Assembly (NCBI RefSeq): GCF_001693515.2
Contig: NZ_CP042968.1
Location: forward strand, 1,736,001-1,800,000
Origin: Bradyrhizobium paxllaeri
GTDB lineage: Bacteria; Pseudomonadota; Alphaproteobacteria; Rhizobiales; Xanthobacteraceae
DNA: 64,000 nt
Reading direction: 5' to 3'
This document shows positions 41,993-50,399 of the stretch, piece by piece (within the stretch, counting starts at the first letter, position 1; every line of letters begins with the position of its first letter). The position numbers and the translations under genes are program-made. The notes under the pieces were generated by a model. That model saw only the letters and a list, made by a program, of their open reading frames with translations. It had not been told where the DNA came from and made no database searches.

Positions 41993-42870
41993 GCGACGGT
42001 CTGCTTCGGTGGGGTGCGAACGTCGTTCGGATCGGTCAGCCGGATTGCAAGGCCACCGGCTGTCAACTTAAGTCCGGCATCGAGCGCATCCGCAACGCGG
42101 TCGATCCGGACCAGCGCGAGGCCATGGCCGCCGGCGGTCGATCCCATGGTGCCGAGCTGCTTGTCGCCGCCGAGAACGGCGACGCCGGTCTCGGGCGAAA
42201 AATCTTCCAGCGTGACCCGCACGATCCGCGTGCGCGCGGTGCCGCGATGCTGCATCCGCGACACCACTTCCTGGCCGACATAGCAGCCCTTGTCGAAATC
42301 GACGCCGTGCAGACGGTCCATATTGGTCTCATGCGGGAACGCGTCGCTGTACATGAAATCCAGCCCGCCGCGCGGCACGCCCAGGGCGATGCGATGGACC
42401 TCGTAGGCCTCGCTGTCGACGAGATCAGCGCCGAGCACGTCGGCGACCTTCTGCTTGAGATCTTCCGATACGAGAATGCGCCAGCCGAGAGCTTCGTGCC
42501 GCGGATCGGCAAAGGCGAGATCGGGCTTCATCGCGGGCTCGCCGTCCCAAGCCGCCAGCACGCCCATGCCGTCGGAAATATTCTCCACCTTGACCTTGGC
42601 GCGCAGCTTGTAGAAGCCGAGCTTGTCGGCGAGGTTCTGCGCCAGCGCGCGGGGCGCATCGATCAGGAAGCCGCCGCCGTGGCCGTCCGGGGCTTCGGTG
42701 ATCAGGAAATCGGCCGTGATCTTGCCCTGCGGCGTCAGCAGCGCGCCGAACCGGCCAAGGCCGGGCTGCAGCAGCGCGACGTCTGTGGTGATGAGGCCGT
42801 TGAGGAAGTTGCGGGCATCCTCGCCGCTCACCTTGACCACGCCCCGGTCTGGAAGAAACGCTGCTTTCAT
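41989..42870 (-). CDS. ygfZ: Folate-binding protein YgfZ/GcvT-like
   Basis: A 293-residue tetrahydrofolate-binding protein of the YgfZ/IBA57 family, which helps repair or assemble iron-sulfur cluster enzymes. The diagnostic motif KGCYVGQEVVSRMQHRG is at about residues 193-209. The N-terminal GVVKVSGEDARNFLNGLITTD matches the GcvT-like domain. The start codon lies 138 bases before the divergent pyrC-like gene. Its stop overlaps tag by four bases. The association with tag is conserved only by position here, not a known complex. Confidence 0.93.
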   Translation of the reverse strand: MKAAFLPDRGVVKVSGEDARNFLNGLITTDVALLQPGLGRFGALLTPQGKITADFLITEAPDGHGGGFLIDAPRALAQNLADKLGFYKLRAKVKVENISDGMGVLAAWDGEPAMKPDLAFADPRHEALGWRILVSEDLKQKVADVLGADLVDSEAYEVHRIALGVPRGGLDFMYSDAFPHETNMDRLHGVDFDKGCYVGQEVVSRMQHRGTARTRIVRVTLEDFSPETGVAVLGGDKQLGTMGSTAGGHGLALVRIDRVADALDAGLKLTAGGLAIRLTDPNDVRTPPKQTVA

Positions 42871-43008
42871 AAGCTAAAACGGCCTCTTTTGATGCTTATC
42901 TGAAGTTCCTGGGAAAACGCAGGCGATGGATATCCCATGCGAAGTTAAGGCGCTAAGGTGCCGCCAACAAGCCCTGCACGAGAGCCTTAAAGCGGGCGTC
43001 GAGGACCG

Positions 43009-44343
43009 ATGAATCAACGATTTGATACCATTCTAAAATCCGGCACCGTGGTCAATCAGGACGGCGAGGGTGTCCGCGACATCGGCATTTCCAATGGCCG
43101 GATCGCCGCGATCGGCGGGCTCGGACAGGCTTCCGCCGGCGAGACCATCGACTGCAAGGGCCTGCACATTCTGCCCGGGGTGATGGACACGCAGGTGCAT
43201 TTCCGCGAGCCCGGGCTGACGCACAAGGAAGACCTCGAGACCGGCTCGCGCAGCGCCGTGATGGGCGGGGTCACCGCGGTGTTCGAGATGCCGAACACCA
43301 ATCCGCTGACGGTCACCGAGGAGACCTTCACCGCCAAGATCAAGGCCGGTCACCATCGTATGCATTGCGATTTCGCCTTCTTCATCGGCGGCACCCGCGA
43401 GAATGTGAATCATCTGCCTGAACTGGAGCGCGCGCCGGGTTGCGCCGGCGTCAAGGTGTTCATCGGCTCCTCCACCGGCGCGCTGTTGGTCGAGGACGAC
43501 GAAAGCCTGCGGCGCATCTTCCAGGTGATCCGCCGCCGCGCCGCCTTTCACGCCGAGGACGAATACCGCCTCAACGATCGCAAGCCGATCCGCGTCGAGG
43601 GCGATCCGCGCTCGCATCCGATATGGCGGGACGAGACCGCGGCGCTGATGGCGACGCAGCGGCTGGTCAATCTCGCGCGCGAGACGGGCAAGCGTATCCA
43701 CGTGCTGCATATCTCCACCAAGGAGGAGATCGAATATCTGCGCGATCACAAGGACGTCGCCTCCTGCGAGGCGACGCCGCATCATCTGACGATGGCCGCA
43801 CCCGAATGCTATGAGCGGCTCGGCACGCTGGCGCAGATGAACCCGCCGGTGCGCTCGGCCGATCACCGCGAAGGCATCTGGCGCGGCATCGAGCAGGGCA
43901 TCATCGATGTGCTTGGCTCGGACCACGCGCCGCATACGCTGGAAGAAAAGGCCAAGACCTATCCGGCTTCGCCCTCCGGCATGACCGGCGTGCAGACGCT
44001 GGTGCCGCTGATGCTCGACCACGTCAATGCCGGCCGGCTGTCGCTGGCGCGTTTCGTCGATCTCACCAGCGCTGGCCCCGCGCGGCTCTACAACATCGCC
44101 TGCAAGGGCCGTATCGCCGCGGGCTATGACGCCGATTTCACCATCGTCGACCTCAAGCGCACGGAGACCATCACCAACAAATGGGTGGCCTCGCGCGCGG
44201 GCTGGACGCCCTATGACGGCGTCCGCGTCACTGGCTGGCCGGTCGGCACCTTCGTCCGCGGCAACCGCGTGATGTGGCAGGGCGAGGTGACGACGCCATC
44301 AACCGGCGAGCCGGTGCGGTTCCTGGAGACGTTGAAGGCGTAG
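43009..44343 (+). CDS. Dihydroorotase-like amidohydrolase
   Basis: A 444-residue cyclic amidohydrolase close to dihydroorotase (PyrC, class I). Motifs: MDTQVHFREPGLTHKED (residues 59-75), GVKVFIGSSTG with the carboxylated Lys, HVLHISTKEE, CEATPHHLTM, and GSDHAPHT with the catalytic Asp near residue 304. The first metal motif reads Q-V-H where canonical enzymes have H-V-H. All other ligands are present. It may still bind one metal or be specialised. No pyrB is adjacent. It is divergent from ygfZ. Confidence 0.85.
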   Translation: MNQRFDTILKSGTVVNQDGEGVRDIGISNGRIAAIGGLGQASAGETIDCKGLHILPGVMDTQVHFREPGLTHKEDLETGSRSAVMGGVTAVFEMPNTNPLTVTEETFTAKIKAGHHRMHCDFAFFIGGTRENVNHLPELERAPGCAGVKVFIGSSTGALLVEDDESLRRIFQVIRRRAAFHAEDEYRLNDRKPIRVEGDPRSHPIWRDETAALMATQRLVNLARETGKRIHVLHISTKEEIEYLRDHKDVASCEATPHHLTMAAPECYERLGTLAQMNPPVRSADHREGIWRGIEQGIIDVLGSDHAPHTLEEKAKTYPASPSGMTGVQTLVPLMLDHVNAGRLSLARFVDLTSAGPARLYNIACKGRIAAGYDADFTIVDLKRTETITNKWVASRAGWTPYDGVRVTGWPVGTFVRGNRVMWQGEVTTPSTGEPVRFLETLKA

Positions 44344-44359
44344 GGCAGAATTTCTCCCC

Positions 44360-44445
44360 CGTCATTGCGAGCGCAGCGAAGCAATCCATGGCGCGGCATA
44401 ACGGATAGGTGGATTGCTTCGTTGCTTCGCTCCTCGCAATGACGA
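44360..44445. repeat. GTCATTGCGAGCG...GCAATCCA repeat, copy 2
   Basis: CGTCATTGCGAGCGCAGCG and AAGCAATCCA pair with TGGATTGCTTCG and CTCGCAATGACG. It is the better-preserved copy of the family seen at 29713, placed between convergent genes. Confidence 0.85.
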
Positions 44446-44455
44446 CGGAGCAAGT

Positions 44456-44722
44456 CTACTGCTTCGCCAGCGCCAGCGAAAACTCGCCGTTGCGCACGCG
44501 CGCGGAGAGACCATCCGCGAATTTCGCTACTGCATCCTCGCCATAGGTCGAGACCAGTTCCGCCAGTGCGGTGAACAGGCTCGCCTGCGCCAGGCAGTCG
44601 CCATCGACACCGTCATGCCGCGCCTCCGCCCAGGCCTCGCTGAGGTAACCGAGCGCAGTCCGCTTCTGTTCGAGATCGGGAAGAGGGTCGTGGGCGATCG
44701 GGAAGGTGGCTGGGCGGCTCAT
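44456..44722 (-). CDS. Small hypothetical protein
   Basis: An 88-residue soluble, helix-rich protein beginning MSRPATFPIAHDPLPDLEQK and ending RVRNGEFSLALAKQ. It has regular spacing of Leu and Ala (LAQASLFTALAELVSTYG) and no hydrophobic segment. I do not recognise the family. The ATG at 44722 is chosen; the frame is open for another 30 codons upstream but those residues look unlike the rest. It lies upstream of a repeat. Confidence 0.65.
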   Translation of the reverse strand: MSRPATFPIAHDPLPDLEQKRTALGYLSEAWAEARHDGVDGDCLAQASLFTALAELVSTYGEDAVAKFADGLSARVRNGEFSLALAKQ

Positions 44723-44874
44723 GAAGCTCAACGAAATCTGCGCGCGAACCAGGGCGGAACGCATCCTCACGCGATAAGCTGTAGCACGCGGTGCTGATGC
44801 GCCTAGCCACATCTTTAGGAAAGGTTAACGGCGCTGTTGATATTTGCGGCGGCGGTTCCTTGAGGTCGCCTGCT

Positions 44875-45513
44875 TCAGGAAATGCAGCCGAGAATCGCGC
44901 CCGGCGTGGCGCAGACATGGTGCGCACCGGCGCCCAGCAGTTCGTCGCGGCTGCCGTAGCCGTACAGCACGCCGATGCCCTTCATGCCGTTGTTTTTCGC
45001 CCCGACCATGTCGTGGCTGCGGTCGCCGATCATCAGGGTTTTGGACGGATCGACGCCGACTTCTTTCAACGCGTATTCCAGCAGATGCGATTTGTCGGCG
45101 CGGGTGCCGTCGTACTCGGCGCCGAACACGCGCTCGAAGTGCTTGCGCAAGCCGAAATGGTCGATGATGCGTTCGGCGAACACATGCGCCTTGCTGGTGG
45201 CGACGAACAGCCGGTGACCGGACGCACGGAGCGCGGTCAGCACCTCGTCGATGCCGTCGTACACGCCGTTTTCGTAGAGGCCGATGTCGGAAAATCGTTC
45301 GCGGTAGAGCACCACCGCCCGGTCGGCGGCATGATCGCCGCCGAGCAATCTCACAAAGCTCGAGCGCAGCGGCGGGCCGATGCACCAGGTCAGTTCGTCC
45401 GCGGTCGGGATCGTTGGATGATCAAGCCGTTGCAGCGCGTATTGGATCGAGCGGGTGATCCCAAGCTTGGGGTCGGTCAGCGTTCCGTCGAGGTCGAAAT
45501 AGATGGCGTCCAT
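44875..45513 (-). CDS. HAD family hydrolase (phosphoglycolate phosphatase-like)
   Basis: A 212-residue haloacid dehalogenase superfamily phosphatase. The nucleophile motif YFDLDGTLTDPK sits at residues 5-16, motif II is in LFVATSKAHVF, and the Lys and acidic metal motif is TLMIGDRSHDMVGAKNNG near residue 165. The cap domain is of the helical type. It resembles Gph/PGP-like enzymes but the substrate is not fixed. It follows TIGR02301 by six bases and forms the last gene of the NUDIX-TIGR02301-HAD row. Confidence 0.9.
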   Translation of the reverse strand: MDAIYFDLDGTLTDPKLGITRSIQYALQRLDHPTIPTADELTWCIGPPLRSSFVRLLGGDHAADRAVVLYRERFSDIGLYENGVYDGIDEVLTALRASGHRLFVATSKAHVFAERIIDHFGLRKHFERVFGAEYDGTRADKSHLLEYALKEVGVDPSKTLMIGDRSHDMVGAKNNGMKGIGVLYGYGSRDELLGAGAHHVCATPGAILGCIS

Positions 45514-45519
45514 GGACCC

Positions 45520-45897
45520 TCAGTTCGCGTAGCGCGCGGTGAGGTCGCGCGAGATCTTTGAACCTTCCTCGATATATCTGCGAATTGCGACCGAAGCTGC
45601 GGGGGTGCAGGTCCGGTAGGTCTGCTGAAAGCCGTTATAGCCGCGGTTGAAGCCGGCGATCATGCGGGCGCGGCGGTCGCCGGAGGGAGTTTCGGCGTCG
45701 ATCAGAGCCTGCATTTCGTTGCGCCATTTGGCCCCTTCATTGGCGCCGCAAATGCCCCGGAGGTAGTGCAGGGTGCCGAGTATCTCGGCCAGCCGCTGCA
45801 GTTCGCCGTCAAACGGCGCGGCCGCATCCTGGGCCCGCGCCGGGGCCAGATGGCATGCCGAAATCAGGATGAGGGCGGCGAGGGCGTGCTTGAGCAT
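45520..45897 (-). CDS. TIGR02301 family exported protein
   Basis: A 125-residue protein with a signal peptide (ALAALILISACHLAPARAQ). The mature part contains RLAEILGTLHYLRGICGANEG and RRARMIAGFNRGYNGFQQTYRTC, the conserved blocks of the alphaproteobacterial TIGR02301 family, with two Cys (GIC and RTC) that could pair. Periplasmic function unknown. It lies between a NUDIX gene and a HAD gene on the same strand with gaps of 43 and 6 bases. Confidence 0.88.
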   Translation of the reverse strand: MLKHALAALILISACHLAPARAQDAAAPFDGELQRLAEILGTLHYLRGICGANEGAKWRNEMQALIDAETPSGDRRARMIAGFNRGYNGFQQTYRTCTPAASVAIRRYIEEGSKISRDLTARYAN

Positions 45898-45940
45898 TTG
45901 AGGGCCGATATGCCCCCTCGGGACGCCCGAGGCAAGGCGT

Positions 45941-46363
45941 CTAGACCAGCTTCCGGGCGGCCTCGATGACCTCCAGGAGGCCGCCGGTGACCTTGAGGCC
46001 GCCGAGCTCTTCCGGCGCCAGCCATTTGAAATGGTCGTGTTCGTCGTTCAGGACCGGCTCCCGGGCGGTCCAGCGCGCCGCGAACGACATGATCAGATAA
46101 TGCCCGCCGCCGCCGCCGGCCCCGGGCAGCACCTCGCGCCAGCCGGCCAGGCCCAAAATCTCGATTCTGAGCCCGGTTTCCTCGTCCACCTCGCGGTGGA
46201 GGGCGGTGTGCAAGGATTCGCCGAATTCGACCCGGCCGCCGGGGAGCGAGTAGAAGCCCTTGCCGGGCGAGCGGGCACGGCGGACGAGCAGGACCTTGCC
46301 GTCGCGAAAAATCGCGCCGCTGACGGCGAGCTGGGGGCGGGTCGGCTGGAGAGGGGCGGTCAA
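45941..46363 (-). CDS. NUDIX hydrolase
   Basis: A 140-residue NUDIX protein with a complete box: GGRVEFGESLHTALHREVDE then ETGL (about residues 42-65). It hydrolyses a nucleoside diphosphate linked to some moiety; the specific substrate is unclear, though the short single-domain build resembles ADP-ribose or MutT-like enzymes. It is the first gene of the NUDIX-TIGR02301-HAD row. Confidence 0.9.
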   Translation of the reverse strand: MTAPLQPTRPQLAVSGAIFRDGKVLLVRRARSPGKGFYSLPGGRVEFGESLHTALHREVDEETGLRIEILGLAGWREVLPGAGGGGGHYLIMSFAARWTAREPVLNDEHDHFKWLAPEELGGLKVTGGLLEVIEAARKLV

Positions 46364-46454
46364 GGGTCGGTCCGGTAAGCAGGTTCCTGTGGAACGATCA
46401 TGCCCGATCGGTCCGCGCAGGTCTAATGGCGGCGGGCTGGAGCCAGGCGCAAGG

Positions 46455-46970
46455 CTAGTTCGTCAGCGCGGATTCGATATCGGTGTCGGAATTGCCGTTG
46501 ATGACGCCGCCGGCCATCGCCACCAGCGGCTTGACCCAGGCGGTGGCCTGCTCGGCCAGCGTGGAGCGGGTCTTGTCCTGCTGGGCTTCGCGCATCGCCT
46601 TGCCCACCGCTGATAGAATCGACGTCATCGTAGCCGTGAGTTTGTCGAAATCGGCACGGACCTTGGGATCGGCGGATTCGTAGGCCTCGATCGCGAGGTC
46701 GCGGGCCTTGAAGTTGGACGCCCAGAAATGCTCGGCGTAGGACAGCGGCGTCCAGGTGAGAAAATCCTCCGCGCATTCCGGCATGTCCGGAACCATTTCG
46801 AGCAGCATGATGGCTTCGTTGAAATGATTCAGGTAGTCGGTGGCGAGCCCGGTGCGGGGATTGATGTTGGCCGCGCGCAATTGCTCCGCACGGGCCTCGT
46901 CTATACGGACCGTCGTCGGTGGCGGCATCGGGCGATCGGATCGCACTTCTGTGGCGGCCGTAACATTCAT
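46455..46970 (-). CDS. Helical protein of unknown function
   Basis: A 171-residue soluble protein beginning MNVTAATEVRSDRPMPPPTT. The central part (LATDYLNHFNEAIMLLEMVP and SYAEHFWASNFKARDLAIEAY) is strongly helical. I recognise it only as a conserved rhizobial hypothetical protein. ATG 46970 is preferred (GTGGAACAG directly upstream); a GTG six codons earlier is also in frame. The gene is divergent from yedK, with a 62-base gap. Confidence 0.75.
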   Translation of the reverse strand: MNVTAATEVRSDRPMPPPTTVRIDEARAEQLRAANINPRTGLATDYLNHFNEAIMLLEMVPDMPECAEDFLTWTPLSYAEHFWASNFKARDLAIEAYESADPKVRADFDKLTATMTSILSAVGKAMREAQQDKTRSTLAEQATAWVKPLVAMAGGVINGNSDTDIESALTN

Positions 46971-47032
46971 CTGTTCCACTGTTAACACGGTGGGTTAACA
47001 CCCCTTAAACAGAAGCTTGAGTTGATCAGATA

Positions 47033-47791
47033 ATGTGCGGACGTTTCGTTATTACCTCGCCGCCGGCGGCGCTTCGGCAGATCTTCGGTTATATCGAGCA
47101 GCCTAATTTCCCGCCGCGGTATAATATCGCGCCAACTCAACCGGTTCCCGTGATCATTCTGGAAAATGGCGGCCGCCATTTCCGGCTGATGCGCTGGGGG
47201 CTGGTCCCGGCATGGGTCAAAGACCCCCGTAAATTTACGCTCCTGATCAACGCGCGATCCGAGACGGTGCTCGACAAGCCCGCGTTCAAGAACGCCATCA
47301 AGCGGCGGCGCGTCCTGATTCCAGCCGACGGCTATTACGAATGGCAGGATGCCAACGGTCGCAAGCGGCCGTTCTTCATCCATCGCCGCGACGGCCATCC
47401 CGTCGGCTTTGCTGCGCTGGCGGAGACCTGGATGGGGCCGAACGGCGAGGAGACCGACGGCGTCGCCATCGTCACCGCGCCCGCCAGCCGCGATCTCGCT
47501 AGCCTGCATCATCGCGTGCCCGTGACGATCGCGCCTGAGCAATTCGAGCGCTGGCTCGATGGCCGGACCAATGACGCCAACGACGTGATGCCGCTGCTGC
47601 GCGGACCGGCGGAGGGCGAGTTCGCCTGGCACGAGATTTCCACGCGCGTCAACCGCGTCGTCAATGACGACGCGCAATTGCTGCTGCCGATCACCGACGA
47701 GCAGCGGGCGGAGGAGGAGCCGAAGCCCGCGAAGAAGGCGTCGCGCAAGGCGGCGGTGGAAGAGGATGACGGGCAGGGCTCGTTGTTTTGA
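47033..47791 (+). CDS. yedK: SRAP-domain protein YedK (abasic-site crosslinking)
   Basis: A 252-residue member of the SOS response-associated peptidase (HMCES/YedK) family, which forms a covalent link to abasic sites in single-stranded DNA and protects them. The catalytic Cys is residue 2 (MCGRFVI), uncovered by Met removal. The Glu lies in PADGYYEWQ (about residue 107) and a His in AWHEISTRVN. All essential residues are present. The C-terminal tail is charged and Lys-rich. It is convergent with nudK. Confidence 0.93.
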   Translation: MCGRFVITSPPAALRQIFGYIEQPNFPPRYNIAPTQPVPVIILENGGRHFRLMRWGLVPAWVKDPRKFTLLINARSETVLDKPAFKNAIKRRRVLIPADGYYEWQDANGRKRPFFIHRRDGHPVGFAALAETWMGPNGEETDGVAIVTAPASRDLASLHHRVPVTIAPEQFERWLDGRTNDANDVMPLLRGPAEGEFAWHEISTRVNRVVNDDAQLLLPITDEQRAEEEPKPAKKASRKAAVEEDDGQGSLF

Positions 47792-47808
47792 AGGCGTCGC
47801 GATCTCTT

Positions 47809-47893
47809 GTAGGGTGGGCAAAGCGAAGCGTGCCCACCATCTATCCAAGCAATCATCGCGAATGGTGGGCACGCTGCGCTTTGCCCACCCTAC
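47809..47893. repeat. GTAGGGTGGGCA palindromic intergenic repeat, copy 4
   Basis: Same family as at 1079, 25694 and 40649. The outer arms and the inner GTGCCCACCATC and ATGGTGGGCACG arms are present. It lies between two convergent genes. Confidence 0.9.
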
Positions 47894-47899
47894 GGCACC

Positions 47900-48481
47900 T
47901 CAGCGAAAAATATTCAGCGCGGCGTATTGCAACAGCATGATGGTTTTGGCGTCGACGATGCGGCCGTCCGATATCATCGCAAGTGCCTGGTCGATCGGCA
48001 ATTCCAGCACCTCGATGTCCTCGCCTTCCTCGACGAGGCCACCGCCATCGCCGACGCGCATCGCGGCTTCATATTCGGCGACGAAGAAGTGCAGCTTCTC
48101 GGTGACCGAGCCCGGGCTCATGAAGGCCTCGAAGATCTTTCTGATCTCACCGAGCCGATAGCCGATTTCTTCCTCGGCCTCCGCACGGATACGCGCCTCC
48201 GGCGACGCGTCGTCGAGCATGCCGGCGGCGGCCTCGATCATCAGCTCGTCGTAGCCGGCAAGATAGGTCGGCAGGCGGAACTGGCGCGTCAGCACGACGC
48301 TGCGGCTTGCGACACGATACGGCAGCAGCGCCGCCGCATGGCCGCGGTCGAACACCTCGCGCTTCATTGTCTGCCACTCGCCGCTGCCGCGGCGATAGTC
48401 GAACTCGACCTCGTTCAACCGGTAATGCCGGTCGGAGAGCACGCTGATATTCTTGACGCGGACACGATCGGAGATGCTCAT
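47900..48481 (-). CDS. nudK: NudK-like NUDIX hydrolase
   Basis: A 193-residue NUDIX hydrolase like GDP-mannose hydrolase NudK. The start (VRVKNISVLSDRHYRLNEVE) and the box AAGMLDDASPEARIRAEAEE then EIGY follow NudK, where the usual Arg before the catalytic Glu is also changed. The region FMSPGSVTEKLHFFVAEY is the next NudK-conserved block. It hydrolyses nucleotide sugars. It is followed downstream by a palindromic repeat and the end of convergent yedK. Confidence 0.87.
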   Translation of the reverse strand: MSISDRVRVKNISVLSDRHYRLNEVEFDYRRGSGEWQTMKREVFDRGHAAALLPYRVASRSVVLTRQFRLPTYLAGYDELMIEAAAGMLDDASPEARIRAEAEEEIGYRLGEIRKIFEAFMSPGSVTEKLHFFVAEYEAAMRVGDGGGLVEEGEDIEVLELPIDQALAMISDGRIVDAKTIMLLQYAALNIFR

Positions 48482-48495
48482 GAAAATCCTTCAGC

Positions 48496-48957
48496 TCACC
48501 GCGTCGGCGCGCGGCCGTCGAGCCATTTGGCGAACACGACGGTCTGGGCCTCTTCGTAGCCGATCGACTGATAGAACGCGGCGACGCCGGCGTTTTCGCG
48601 TCGAACCATCAACTGCAGTTTCGGCATGCCAGCGGCGCGCAGCCAGTCCTCGGCCGCATTCATGATGGCACGGCCAAAACCTTTCGCGCGGAGCGCGGGA
48701 TCGCTGGCGACGTAATAGACCCAGCCGCGATGACCGTCATGACCGACCATCGCGGTAGCGACGATCGCATCGCCGTCGCGGCCGATCAGCACGGTCGAGT
48801 TCGGCTCGCGGCGGGCGAGGGCAATGTCGGCGGCGGGATCGTTCCACGGCCGCGTCAGGCCACAGGCCTGCCACAGCGCAATCACGGTCGCAACGTCAGC
48901 ATCCGCGATGTCGGTGATGGCGAGCGCGGGAGTTGGCTTCGCGGCAGGCGCAGTCAC
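48496..48957 (-). CDS. GNAT acetyltransferase (YpeA-like)
   Basis: A 153-residue GNAT acetyltransferase. The acetyl-CoA-binding region is SDPALRAKGFGRAIMNAAED near residue 85, and the C-terminal QLMVRRENAGVAAFYQSIGYEEA completes the fold. It resembles YpeA/RimI-like proteins; the substrate is unknown. Its start overlaps the stop of the FAD-linked oxidase (ATGA) by four bases, so it is the last gene of the trio tsaC, oxidase, GNAT. Confidence 0.88.
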   Translation of the reverse strand: MTAPAAKPTPALAITDIADADVATVIALWQACGLTRPWNDPAADIALARREPNSTVLIGRDGDAIVATAMVGHDGHRGWVYYVASDPALRAKGFGRAIMNAAEDWLRAAGMPKLQLMVRRENAGVAAFYQSIGYEEAQTVVFAKWLDGRAPTR

Positions 48958-50399
48958 AGCACTTTCCCCGGATTCATGATGCCGAGCGGGTCGAGCATCG
49001 CCTTGATGCCGCGCATCAGTTCGATCGCGACCTTGTCCTTTACATCGGGCAGTTCGTCGCGCTTGAGCACGCCGATGCCGTGTTCGGCGGAGATCGATCC
49101 GCCCATCCGCAGCACGATCTCGAATACGACCTCGTTGACCTCATGCCAGCGCGACATGAAGTCGGCGGTGTTGCCGCCGACCGGCTGGCTGACATTGTAA
49201 TGAATGTTGCCGTCGCCGAGATGGCCGAACGGCACCGGCCGCGAGCCCGGAATGAGTTTCACCACCGCTGCATTGGCTTCCTCGATGAACGCGGGGACCG
49301 CGGCAACCGGCACCGAGATATCGTGCTTGATCGAGCCGCCTTCCGGCTTCTGCGCCGCCGACATTTCATCGCGCAGTTTCCAGAACCCGGCGCGCTGCGT
49401 CAGATTCGCCGCGATCACGGCATCATCGACGATGCCTTCCTCCATTCCCTTGGCAAGGATCGATTCCAGCGCGGCACGGGCGTCGTCGCGCGAGGACGAC
49501 AATTCCATCAGCACGTACCAGGGATGCTTGGTCGTGAGGGGATCGCGGATGTCGATGCCGTGGCGCAGGCTGAAATCGACGGCGATGTCGGCCAGCAATT
49601 CGAAGCTGGTCAGGCTGCCGGCGGCCTCGTTCTGCGCAATCGACAACAGTTTGAGGGCCTGCGCCGGCGATTGCAGGCCGACATAGGCGGTCTCCACCGC
49701 ATGCGGCTTCGGAAACAGCTTTAGCGTCGCTGCGGTGATGATGCCGAGCGTGCCCTCGGCGCCGATGAAGAGGTTGCGCAGGTCGTAGCCGGTATTGTCC
49801 TTTTTCAGTTTCGACAATCCGTTCAGGATTCGCCCGTCGGCGAGCACCACTTCGAGCCCGAGCGCCATTTCGCGCGCCACGCCGTAGGCCAGCGCCGCCG
49901 TGCCGCCGGCATTGGTGGAGAGATTGCCGCCGATGGTGCAGCTTCCTTCCGCGCCGAGTGACAGCGGGAACAGGCGATCGACCTCGGCCGCACGCTGCTG
50001 CGCGATCTGCAGCACGACGCCGGCTTCGCAGGTCATGGTGTTGGAGGCGGGGTCGATGTCGCGAATTTTATCCAGACGCCGCAGCGAGACGACGACCTCA
50101 CCATGATGTGGGGTCTGACCACCGACGAGGCCCGTGTTGCCGCCCTGCGGCACCAGCGCGATTCTGTGCTCGCTGGCGAGCTTGCAGATCGCGGATACTT
50201 CCGCTGTCGAGCCGGGCCGTAGCACCAGCGGCGAGCGGCCATGGAACAGGTCGCGTTCCTCGGTGACGTAGGGCGCGATATCGGCCGCATCGGTCACCGC
50301 ATATTTGTCACCGACGATAGCGCGGAATTTTGCGATCAGCTCGGCGGGAAGCGGCGGCACGGAATTCTGGACGACATTCATTTTCTTCTTCTCTTTCAT
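48954..50399 (-). CDS. FAD-linked oxidase (D-2-hydroxyacid dehydrogenase type)
   Basis: A 481-residue flavoenzyme of the vanillyl-alcohol oxidase/GlcD family, close to D-lactate or D-2-hydroxyglutarate dehydrogenase. The FAD-binding part includes VPQGGNTGLVGGQTP and CTIGGNLSTNAGGTAAL (about residues 80-165). The C-terminal domain carries HLGDGNIHYNVSQP and the metal region MGGSISAEHGIGVLKRDELP. It would oxidise a D-2-hydroxy acid and pass electrons to ETF or a quinone. The start overlaps the tsaC stop (ATGA); an ATG six codons on (MNVVQNS) is the other candidate. Confidence 0.9.
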   Translation of the reverse strand: MKEKKKMNVVQNSVPPLPAELIAKFRAIVGDKYAVTDAADIAPYVTEERDLFHGRSPLVLRPGSTAEVSAICKLASEHRIALVPQGGNTGLVGGQTPHHGEVVVSLRRLDKIRDIDPASNTMTCEAGVVLQIAQQRAAEVDRLFPLSLGAEGSCTIGGNLSTNAGGTAALAYGVAREMALGLEVVLADGRILNGLSKLKKDNTGYDLRNLFIGAEGTLGIITAATLKLFPKPHAVETAYVGLQSPAQALKLLSIAQNEAAGSLTSFELLADIAVDFSLRHGIDIRDPLTTKHPWYVLMELSSSRDDARAALESILAKGMEEGIVDDAVIAANLTQRAGFWKLRDEMSAAQKPEGGSIKHDISVPVAAVPAFIEEANAAVVKLIPGSRPVPFGHLGDGNIHYNVSQPVGGNTADFMSRWHEVNEVVFEIVLRMGGSISAEHGIGVLKRDELPDVKDKVAIELMRGIKAMLDPLGIMNPGKVL

